Origin: Terriglobia bacterium
GTDB lineage: Bacteria > Acidobacteriota > Terriglobia > Versatilivoradales > Versatilivoraceae
DNA length: 64,000 nucleotides
Direction: 5' to 3'
Assembly (NCBI GenBank): GCA_951813285.1
Contig: OX638355.1
Span: forward strand, 1,984,653-2,048,652
The position numbers and the translations under genes are program-made. Positions 18,346-27,100 of this stretch are shown piece after piece (position 1 is the stretch's first letter; the number at the start of each line of letters is the position of its first letter). A model generated the notes under the pieces. It made no database searches. It saw only the letters and a list, made by a program, of their open reading frames with translations, and was not told the origin of the DNA.

Positions 18346-18552
18346 TTCTTTCCAAATTGCCGGCATCCGCTGGAGCTCCGCCAAGCACAGCGGGAAACAG
18401 TGCCATGCCGTTTGTACCAGTTTCCCGCCCCCGGGCGCCAGGGAAACCTCCCTCATCCAGGCGCCGGCTGCTTTTGACTTCCAGGGTGCCTTGCCATAAA
18501 ATCGGCCGCAATCGGTTGTGCCCCGGGCATTTTCCAGTTGGGTGAGGTGAGT

Positions 18553-19404
18553 ATGCGAACTCTAGCAAGACGGTTGCCGTTTCCGGTTCTTGCCATCTTG
18601 GCTGTCGTCCTTGGTTCGACCTCTGCAATCCCGGCCCCGGCGGTGGCGGAGGAAGAGGAGAGGAAGCAGAATCCCTACAAGGGGGACCCGGACGACATTC
18701 TGGTCGGGAAGGGCCTCTTTCGCTACTACTGCGCCGGCTGCCACGGAATGGAGGGCGGCGGGGGATTCCGCGGGCCGGACCTTGTCCGAGGGCAGCTCAC
18801 CCATGTTGTGGACGATCACGACATGCTGGATGTGGTGAGGAACGGAATCCAGGGAACCCAGATGCCTGCCCAGACGCTTCCTGACAGCAACCTGTGGCGC
18901 ATGATCGCCTTTATCACCGATCTCCGGTCCAAGGCCCGTCCCCAGGCATTGAGCGGAGACTGGGAAGCGGGGCGGGAGATCTTCAGCGGCAAGGGGTTTT
19001 GCTCCGGTTGCCACATGGTTCGAGGAGAAGGAGGTCGCTTCGGTCCCGACCTGACCGGCATCGGAAATACTCGCCCATGGGAGTCGTTCCGGGAAGCCAT
19101 GCGGGAGCCCAGCGCCCAGTTCAAGAATGTCCTGCAGGCGGACGGGCGGATGGCGGGCGGCTACGAGTCGGTCCGAATGGTGACCGCCGCGGGAGAGCAG
19201 ATCACCGGCGTCGTTCGCAACGAGGACACCTACACCATCCAGGTGCTGGACCGGCAGGAGAACTACCACAGCTATCGCAAGAGCCAGCTCCGGGAAGTCA
19301 CCCACCTGGACCATTCGCTGATGCCGGCTTATTCGGAAAGCGCGCTTTCCGACCAGGACTTGAGGGACCTGCTGATTTTCCTCACTCGTCCGGCCGCGGA
19401 GTGA
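18553..19404 (+). CDS. secreted di-haem cytochrome c
   Basis: A 283-residue periplasmic protein with a signal peptide (FPVLAILAVVLGSTSAIPAPAVA) and two haem c sites, CAGCHG near residue 62 and CSGCHM near residue 153. Downstream, a beta-rich segment (RMVTAAGEQITGVVRNEDTYTIQVLD) and LMPAYSESALSDQDLRDLLIFL match the Haem-binding domain found in cytochromes attached to PQQ or membrane dehydrogenases. ATG 18553 follows AGGTGA. The PQQ dehydrogenase begins about 106 bases later on the same strand, making this its likely electron acceptor. Confidence 0.88.
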   Translation: MRTLARRLPFPVLAILAVVLGSTSAIPAPAVAEEEERKQNPYKGDPDDILVGKGLFRYYCAGCHGMEGGGGFRGPDLVRGQLTHVVDDHDMLDVVRNGIQGTQMPAQTLPDSNLWRMIAFITDLRSKARPQALSGDWEAGREIFSGKGFCSGCHMVRGEGGRFGPDLTGIGNTRPWESFREAMREPSAQFKNVLQADGRMAGGYESVRMVTAAGEQITGVVRNEDTYTIQVLDRQENYHSYRKSQLREVTHLDHSLMPAYSESALSDQDLRDLLIFLTRPAAE

Positions 19405-19510
19405 AGGTGTCGAGAGGGGTGGGTTCGAGTTGTCCAGACAGAGCTGCCGCGCGCGGTCCCTTTATGGGCCGGCCGGTTGGCGCAGGGGTTGAATCCGAAG
19501 AGGAGAACCG

Positions 19511-21124
19511 ATGAAGCGATCATGGTTTGTGCCGGCAATGTGCCTGTCGCTGATATTTCCCGGCTTGACCGGCTTGTCCCGGGCGGGCGAGGTGACCAGC
19601 GAACGATTGGTGCGGGCCCTGGAGGAGCCGCAGAACTGGCTCACCTACCGGGGAGATTACAGCGGCCGCAACTACCGCCCGCTCAAGCAGATTCACAAGG
19701 ACAACGTGACCGACCTGCGGGTCGACTGGGTGTTTCAGACCGGCGTGGGAGCTGCCGCCAAGTTCCAGACCGTACCCCTGGTGGTGGACGGGATGATGTA
19801 CATCACCGCTCCCTACAACAACGGCTATGCCCTGGACGCTCGAACCGGACGGCGCCTCTGGAGATACCAGCGCAGCCTGCCCGACCAGAGCCTCTGCTGC
19901 GGGCCCATCAATCGAGGATTCGCCCTGCTGCGGGACAAGTTGTTCATGGCCACACTGGACTCCCACCTGGTGGCCTTGGACACCAAGACCGGGAATGTCC
20001 TCTGGGACGTTCAGCGGGCCGACTACCGAATGGGCTACAGCTCCACCGGCGCCCCCCTCATCGTCAAGGACAAGGTCATCATTGGAACTGGAGGCGGAGA
20101 ATATGGCGTCCGCTGTTTCGTGGATGCCTACGACCCCGACACCGGAAAACGGCTGTGGCGGTTCTGGACCATTCCGGCCGCCGGAGAGCCCGGCTCGGAA
20201 TCCTGGCTGGGAGACTCCTGGAAGACGGGAGGGTCGCCCACCTGGATGACGGGAACCTACGATCCTGAGCTGGACCTGCTCTACTGGTGCACCGGCAACC
20301 CGGCCCCCGATCTCAACGGGGAGACTCGCCTGGGCGACAACCTCTATTCCGCCTCAGTGGTGGCGCTGGACCCCGACACCGGCAAGATGAAGTGGTACTT
20401 CCAGTTCACGCCTCACGACGTCCACGACTGGGACGCCAACGAGGTTCCGGTGCTGCTGGATCTCGAAATGGACGGCAAGCCCAGGAAGCTGCTGGTCCAG
20501 TCCAATCGCAACGGTTTCTACTACGTCCTGGACAGGGAAACCGGAGAGTTCCTCCACGCCAACCCGGTGGCGCGGGTCACCTGGGCCTCCGGAATCGACT
20601 CCAAGGGGCGGCCTCAGGTGCTTCCCAACACGGACCCGACCCCGGAGGGCAACCGGCAGTGCCCCGGAATGGGGGGAGGGTCCAACTGGATGGCGCCTTC
20701 CTACAATCCCGATGCCGGCCTGCTATATGTGGTGGTTCGAGAGGAGTGCACCAACTACTTCAGCAGCGAGCAGGAGTTGGAGCCTGGTCACTTCTGGCTG
20801 GGGAGTTTTCCGCAAGTCAAGCCCGACGAAGATACCTGGGGCGTGGTCAAGGCCCTGGTGCCCACCACCGGGGAAGTCAAGTGGGAGTTCAAGTTCCACA
20901 CTCCAACCTGGGCAGGGACGCTCTCAACAGCGGGAGGACTGGTCTTCGTGGGCGACATGGAGGGCTATCTCACCGCACTGGATGCCCACACCGGCAAGAG
21001 CCTGTGGCGGTTCCAGACCGGGTCGCCCATCACGACCCACCCCATCACCTATATGCTGGACGGCAGGCAGATCGTGGCCGTGGCCGCCGGCAGCAATCTC
21101 TTCACCTTCAGCCTGGCGCCCTGA
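19511..21124 (+). CDS. PQQ-dependent alcohol dehydrogenase-like quinoprotein
   Basis: A 537-residue periplasmic eight-bladed propeller with signal peptide. The start WLTYRGDYSGRNYRPLKQI is typical. The adjacent cysteines that contact PQQ appear as SLCCGPINRG near residue 128. The metal region reads FTPHDVHDWDANEVP: it has an extra Asp two residues after the conserved Asp, the arrangement of lanthanide-dependent (XoxF-type) enzymes. Blade motifs such as GYLTALDAHTGKSLWRFQTGSPI recur. GAAGAGGAGA is a good ribosome site. The substrate is unknown; partner cytochrome c is just upstream. Confidence 0.9.
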   Translation: MKRSWFVPAMCLSLIFPGLTGLSRAGEVTSERLVRALEEPQNWLTYRGDYSGRNYRPLKQIHKDNVTDLRVDWVFQTGVGAAAKFQTVPLVVDGMMYITAPYNNGYALDARTGRRLWRYQRSLPDQSLCCGPINRGFALLRDKLFMATLDSHLVALDTKTGNVLWDVQRADYRMGYSSTGAPLIVKDKVIIGTGGGEYGVRCFVDAYDPDTGKRLWRFWTIPAAGEPGSESWLGDSWKTGGSPTWMTGTYDPELDLLYWCTGNPAPDLNGETRLGDNLYSASVVALDPDTGKMKWYFQFTPHDVHDWDANEVPVLLDLEMDGKPRKLLVQSNRNGFYYVLDRETGEFLHANPVARVTWASGIDSKGRPQVLPNTDPTPEGNRQCPGMGGGSNWMAPSYNPDAGLLYVVVREECTNYFSSEQELEPGHFWLGSFPQVKPDEDTWGVVKALVPTTGEVKWEFKFHTPTWAGTLSTAGGLVFVGDMEGYLTALDAHTGKSLWRFQTGSPITTHPITYMLDGRQIVAVAAGSNLFTFSLAP

Positions 21125-21136
21125 GAGTGGCTTGAT

Positions 21137-23827
21137 CTACTCCCGTCGCTTCCAGGTTTCGAAGTTCCACAGCTCCGAATCCCAGGCGTTCATCCAGACC
21201 CCCTCGATGTCGTTGGAGTGAGCCGACACGAATCCCCGGTGAACCAGGGGGACGATTGCGTAGCTGCCGACCAGCAGGTCGTTGAGCGCAATCGTGATCC
21301 GGTTGCGCCGTTGGGTGTCGACCGTGTTCTGCAGCTCGGCGAAGAGCCGGTCGTATTCGTCGGACTGGAAGCGCGGGACGTTTGAGCCGAGATAGGAGTT
21401 GGCCGCTCGAGCGATCTCGGTGGTCACCCAGGAGCCCAGGTAGCTCTCCGGGTCCACGCTGCTTCCGCTGTTGGCGTACATCTGAACGTCGGCGTAAAAC
21501 TTGCCCACGGTGTCCGGGCTGGTGATGTCATCCCCGAAGAACACGCCGGGATTGACATGCTTCAGTTGGGTCTCGACGCCGAGTTCCGCCCACCAGCCCT
21601 TGATCAGCTCCTGGGAAGTCTGGCGCACCGAATTGGTCACAGTCTGGAAGAGGATCCTGAGCGGAACGCCTTCCCGCTCCCGTACGCCGTCGCCGTCGGA
21701 ATCCACGATCCCGGCATCGTCCAGAATCTCCTTGGCCAGATCCATGTTCTGAACCAGGCATTCGTCGTTGTTGGTGGATGCCTGGGCAGGCGGAGCGGGC
21801 CAGACGTTGCAGGTCGAACGCCCGGCCTGCTCGCCGTAACCGGTCCTGACCAGGGTGTCGCGGTCGATTGCCAGCGAGAGGGCCCGTCCCACGACCGGAT
21901 CGGTCAGGAACGGGTGGGGGTTGGCGCCGTCCGCGTACTCGGAACGAAGATCGCCCAGGCTGGAATCCGGGTTGGTCTGGTTCATCACCAGGCGCTCGAC
22001 CAGGGTGGTGAAGGCCGAGACGACGGTTCCGCCGCCGCCCTCGGAGATCGAAGCCAGCACATCGGGTTCGATCTGGAGGTTCCAGGCATAATCGGCCTCG
22101 TTGAGCTCGAACAGGGATCTTGCCGCGGCCTCGGCCGTCCCGCCGCCTTTCAGGATCACTTCACCGAAAAAGGGAAGGCCCGACTCGACGCCCCGGTAGT
22201 GCGGATTGAACCGGTAGAGGATGGTGCCGTCTGCGCCGAAGTCGGACACGAGATAGGGACCCGTGCCGATGGGTCCCAGGTTCGCATCGGTGCAGCCGGC
22301 CGCCGCTTCACCCAGGCAGTCGGCGAACTGCGCGGCTTGCAGGACGGGGCTCAGGCTGGACACGAACGGGTCATAGGGGAATGATGTCGGTTCAACGAAG
22401 GTAATGGTGACGGTTCGCTGGTCGACGGCATCGACGGAGGCTACATTCTCGAAGCTCCGCGACCGGGCGCAGCCGCCGCCCGGAGCAGTGCAGTAGCGCC
22501 AGGTAAAAACGACGTCGTTGGCGGTCACCGGGGTGCCGTCCGACCAGAGCGCATCCTCCCGTATAGTCCAGGTGATGCTGGTCCGGTCCGCGGAGAAACC
22601 GCCGTTCTCGGAGGTCGGTACTCGCGTGGCCAGGACGGGGACGATCTCGCCGTCCGGGGTGTACTCGGCCAGGGGCTCGATGACCAGCGATGCCGCTTCG
22701 GCATCCTTGGTGCCTCGGGACAGGTACGGGTTGAGAATGGTCGGCGCCTGCCAGTAGAGGAGCGTGGCGCTGCCTCCCTGGCCGGCACCCTGGGTGTCGT
22801 CCCCTGGTGGAGAACCGGACCCGCCGTCATCTTCGTGATCCAGGTCTTCCGGATAGTAGCCGGCGGCGAGCAGGACAGGCACCCCGAAGACCATGACCCT
22901 CTTGACGAAAGTCACCTTGCGCGCCTGCAGTCCGGTATAGGGATTGCGCGTCGTGTAGTAAAGAAAGGTTTCACCGAAAGCATCGGCGACGCCCGTGATG
23001 TCGCGGCCGCCGAAGGTTCCGACAAAGCTCGGGTCCAGTTCGGAAACGCTGGTGCCGTACGGGTGGCTGTAGGGATCCCCGGTAAACAGCCCATTGCCGG
23101 AAGTATCCAGGCCGAACAGGTAGACCGAGCCGCTTCTCCATCGGGGATCGAACGACAGAGCGAAGGTGGCGAAGTATCCCCTCGACTCCAGATCCATGGC
23201 GGCACAACGGACAAACTCCTGCAACCTCGCCTGGGAAGGGTCGGCGTCCAGCATGGCGGCGTTGACCTCGTCCCCGTGGCAGGTGCCGGGAATATCACGG
23301 CGGTAGATCCCGGCGCCGATCCTGGAAGGCACCCCGTTCCAGTCGATGGCCTTGAAGTAGGAAGCCTTCGGCTCATCCCGGCCCGTCACAGGATTGGCGA
23401 ACGAATAGTAGGACCAACCCTCGCCAAATTGACTCACGACACGGTCCCCTTCCAGGGCGAGGTCGCTGCCGAAATTGTCGATCAGAGGTCCCTGCGGTAT
23501 TCCCTCTCTCGAAGGGTTGGGTGGGAAGACGAACAATCGAGCTGCCCCTGGGGCCGGCGACAGTTCGACGACGACAATATAGATCGAACCACTCCTCCAA
23601 CGCTCTTCCTGGTGGAAGGCCCGCCGGGCCGCCTCGGGGCCCACTTTCTGAACCAACTCGTAGGCGCATTGAACGAATACTCGAATGTCGTCCTCCGTAC
23701 GCACGGAGCCGGCGACGATGGCGCTGTCCTCGCAAGTTGGCGCATCACTGCCTACTTCTGCGCCGAAAACCGGCGCGGCAACCAAAAGGATCAGCAGCAA
23801 TGGCAGACAATACAATCGGTTTCGCAT
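21137..23827 (-). CDS. tandem Cache domains fused to family 5 solute-binding protein
   Basis: An exported protein of 896 residues. Signal peptide 1-22 is followed by two Cache-like sensory domains (about 29-180 and 185-330; each has RWRSGSVY/IY and ASYFKAI or KVTFVKRV strands), an acidic Gly-Ser linker (about 331-365), and a full SBP_bac_5 peptide/opine-binding domain (LNPYLSRG, TWTIREDALWSDGTPVTANDVVFTWRY, GPIGTGPYLVSDF, ALSLAIDRDTLV, KGWWAELGVETQLK). ATG 23827 was chosen because the longer reading frame runs through a repeat. No permease or ATPase gene lies beside it. The fusion is unusual; it could couple ligand capture to sensing, or the Cache part may be a second binding module. Confidence 0.85.
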   Translation of the reverse strand: MRNRLYCLPLLLILLVAAPVFGAEVGSDAPTCEDSAIVAGSVRTEDDIRVFVQCAYELVQKVGPEAARRAFHQEERWRSGSIYIVVVELSPAPGAARLFVFPPNPSREGIPQGPLIDNFGSDLALEGDRVVSQFGEGWSYYSFANPVTGRDEPKASYFKAIDWNGVPSRIGAGIYRRDIPGTCHGDEVNAAMLDADPSQARLQEFVRCAAMDLESRGYFATFALSFDPRWRSGSVYLFGLDTSGNGLFTGDPYSHPYGTSVSELDPSFVGTFGGRDITGVADAFGETFLYYTTRNPYTGLQARKVTFVKRVMVFGVPVLLAAGYYPEDLDHEDDGGSGSPPGDDTQGAGQGGSATLLYWQAPTILNPYLSRGTKDAEAASLVIEPLAEYTPDGEIVPVLATRVPTSENGGFSADRTSITWTIREDALWSDGTPVTANDVVFTWRYCTAPGGGCARSRSFENVASVDAVDQRTVTITFVEPTSFPYDPFVSSLSPVLQAAQFADCLGEAAAGCTDANLGPIGTGPYLVSDFGADGTILYRFNPHYRGVESGLPFFGEVILKGGGTAEAAARSLFELNEADYAWNLQIEPDVLASISEGGGGTVVSAFTTLVERLVMNQTNPDSSLGDLRSEYADGANPHPFLTDPVVGRALSLAIDRDTLVRTGYGEQAGRSTCNVWPAPPAQASTNNDECLVQNMDLAKEILDDAGIVDSDGDGVREREGVPLRILFQTVTNSVRQTSQELIKGWWAELGVETQLKHVNPGVFFGDDITSPDTVGKFYADVQMYANSGSSVDPESYLGSWVTTEIARAANSYLGSNVPRFQSDEYDRLFAELQNTVDTQRRNRITIALNDLLVGSYAIVPLVHRGFVSAHSNDIEGVWMNAWDSELWNFETWKRRE

Positions 23828-23897
23828 GCCTATATATTTCGGAAAACCGGACAAAAGGTCAAGGCACGGCCCTCCCTCCCTCACTGCCGTCATGAAA

Positions 23898-24008
23898 TGA
23901 CGCCCACCCGGGAGCGCGCACGTCCCGTAACGCTCGCAATTTTGGCGCCGGCCGGCAAGGATGCCCACCCGGGAGCGCGGGCGTCCCGCCCGCATCCTTG
24001 TTCCTGAC
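23898..24008. repeat. two degenerate R1 repeat modules
   Basis: CACCCGGGAGCGCGCACGTC and CACCCGGGAGCGCGGGCGTC occur 58 bases apart, the second continuing CCGCCCGCATCCTTGTTCCT, the same end as R1 copies elsewhere. They lie between the Cache-SBP gene and the large helicase. Nothing else recognisable is seen in 23828-24190 and no clear promoter was found. Confidence 0.7.
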
Positions 24009-24190
24009 AACGCTTCGTCCCCGCCGGCGAGGTTACCGGTGATCGCGAAGAGGGCCAAGCCACTCCCACGCCGAATTGCATTCCATCATCCTCTCCTACC
24101 GGGAATCAACAACTTACGAACGATGTTGGGCAAATATAGGGTAGAATCCCGAAAAATCACCGTTCCTTTCCTTGACGACGGGCCAACGAT

Positions 24191-27100
24191 TTGGGTGACC
24201 AAGACAGATTTGTCGGGACTTCTCAGCCCGCGGCCGCGGGTTCGGCCCATCCTTTGCTCGACGCCCGACCGGAAGCTGCCACGCCGACACCCCGGCAAGA
24301 ACCACCCTTCCGGCCGCGCTGCCTTTCCCTTGATCTGGAGATCAACAAAAAAAACGGCCGTATCCGTGCCTTCGGCGCGGTGCGGGCCGATACCGGGCAA
24401 GGGTATTCCGGCGGCGGTACGGCATCGGAACTGGCGAAGTTAGACGATCTCGCCGACGGTACGGACTTTCTTCTGGGCCACAATCTGATCGACTTCGACC
24501 TGCCTCACCTGGCGGCGGCGCGGCCCGGCCTGCGGCTTCTCAAGCTGCCGGCGGTGGACACCTTGCGCCTCAGCCCGCTGGCCTTTCCGCGCAATCCCTA
24601 TCATGGCCTCGTCAAGCATTATCAGGACGGGGGGCTCAAGCGCGGGCGAGTGAACGACCCGGAACTGGACTCCCGACTTGCCCTGGAGGTGTTCAGGGAC
24701 GAGCAGGCAGCCTTGAAAGAGACAGCCCCGGATCTGCTCACGGCCTGGCAATGGCTGACCACACTGGAGTCCGGGGGCCTGGACCGCGGTCTGGACGATT
24801 TCTTTTCCGAGCTTCGCGATGCACGAAGACCCTCGGACGCCGAGGCCCGCGCGGCCATAGCTCAGCGACTTCTGGGTACAGCCTGCGTGACTCAGGGGTG
24901 GGAGGTCTTGAGCGAGGCGAGAGATTGCGGCTGGGCGCTCGCCTACACGCTGGCATGGCTGTCGGTCGCTGGCGGCAACTCGGTCATGCCGCCCTGGGTG
25001 CGGCATCAGTTTCCCGAAGCAGGCCGCCTCGTGCGCCGGCTCAGGGACACGGCTTGCAACGATCCCGCTTGCGACTGGTGCCGAGAACGGCACGATGTCC
25101 GCAAGGAGTTGAAGCGCTGGTTCGGATTCGATGACTTTCGGCCCGAGCCGGCGGACGAAGACGGGCGCCCCCTGCAGCAGGCCATCGTGGAGGAGGCGAT
25201 GGCGGGCAATCACGTTCTGGGCATTCTGCCCACCGGCGCCGGCAAGTCTGTCTGCTACCAGGTCCCGGCCCTGTCCCGCTATTACAACACCGGTGCCCTC
25301 ACGGTGGTGATCTCTCCCCTGGTTGCCCTGATGGCGGACCAGGTGGCGGGGCTGGAGGCCCGCGGGATCGGCTCCTGCGTGACCGTCAACGGGCTCCTGT
25401 CCATGCCTGAACGGGCCCATGCCCTGGACCGGGTGCGGCTGGGGGATGCGGGTATCCTCCTCATCTCGCCGGAGCAGCTCCGCTCCCGTTCCTTGCGCCG
25501 GGTGCTCGACCAGCGGGAGATCGGCGGCTGGGTGCTGGACGAGGCCCATTGCCTGTCGCGCTGGGGCCATGACTTCCGCCCCGATTATCGCTATGTGGGT
25601 CGCTTCATCCGGGAAAAGGCGGGTAGCGGTTCGGTGCCGCCGGTATTGTGCCTGACCGCCACCGCCAAGCCCGACGTGACCGAGGACATCAAAGAACACT
25701 TTCAGGACAAGCTCGGCATCGAGCTGAATGTTTTCGACGGCGGCGCCGACAGGCCCAACCTCACCTTTGAGGTGATTCCGACCTCGGGCGACAAGAAGTT
25801 CAGCGACATTCACCAGGTCCTGACATCCTATCTGCCGCCTGACAGGCCCGGCGGGGCCATCGTCTACTGCGCGACCCGGCGGCAGAGCGAGGAAGTGGCC
25901 GAGTTTCTGCAGGTGAAGGATGTCGAGGCCGAGTATTTTCACGCGGGCCTGCAGCCGGAAAGCAAGAAGGAGGTGCAGCGGCGCTTCATCCACGGCGATC
26001 TGCGCGCCATCGCGGCGACCAATGCCTTCGGCATGGGGATAGACAAGCCGGACGTGCGGCTGGTCATTCACGGCGATATTCCGGGGTCGCTGGAAAACTA
26101 TCTCCAGGAGGCCGGCCGCGCCGGGCGTGACCGGGCATCGGCGCGGTGCGTGCTGCTCTACGAGCCCGAAGACGTGGAGCGCCAGTTTGGGATGTCGGCG
26201 CGCTCGCGGCTGACCCGGCGGGAGATCCACGGCATCCTCAGGGCACTGCGCAACCTGGACCGCAAGAAGCAGTTGGGCGGCGAGGTGGCGGCCACCCCCG
26301 GCGAGATCCTGGGCGAGGACGAGGAAAAGGCGTTCGAGCGGGACTCCGCCACAGACGATACCCGGGTACGCACCGCTGTTGCCTGGCTGGAGGAGTCGGA
26401 GCTGCTGACCCGGGAGGAAAACGCCGTCCAGGTGTTTCCGTCCTCGCTGCGGGTGAACTCGGTTGAGGAGGCAGGCAAGCGGCTCCAAACAGCAGCTATC
26501 ACTGAAGACTACCGCCGCCGGTTGTTGCGCATTGCCCAGGTGTTGATTGAGTCCGACGCCGACGAGGGCATCAGCACCGATCAACTGATGGAAGTTTCAG
26601 GACTGGGTTCGGAGGGCGTGCGCGCGGCCTTGTACGACCTGGAGCGGTTGGGCATCGCCAGCAACGACACCGTTCTGACCGCATTCGTTCACTCCGGCGT
26701 GGAGCGTGCATCCCGCAGGCGTCTGCAGGAAGCGTCCAATCTTGAGACAGCCCTGATCTCGCACATGCGCGAGGCGGCGCCGGACTTGGGCAAGGGCGAT
26801 ACCTCTTCCCTGCATCTGCGCATGGCCTCCCAGGTCCTGCGGGACCAGGGATTGACCGATCCCCTGCCGGAACGGCTCTGGCGCATCATCCGCGGCATCG
26901 CCTACGACGGGCGCGGCGAGGACGGGGCTGCCGGTAGCCTCACCGTCCGGAAACTGGACGCGGAGTCCGTACGGGTGAGGCTGCGGCGCGAGTGGGGGCT
27001 CCTGGAGGAGACTGCCGGTATCCGGCGACAGGCATCCGTCCGGTTACTGGATCATCTGCTTTCCTGCCTACCGCCGGGGACCCGCGGTACGGACCTGTTG

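Noticed and set aside
24440-26584. 714-residue minus-strand frame opposite the helicase fusion
   Set aside because: Shadow frame opposite a strongly conserved RecQ domain.
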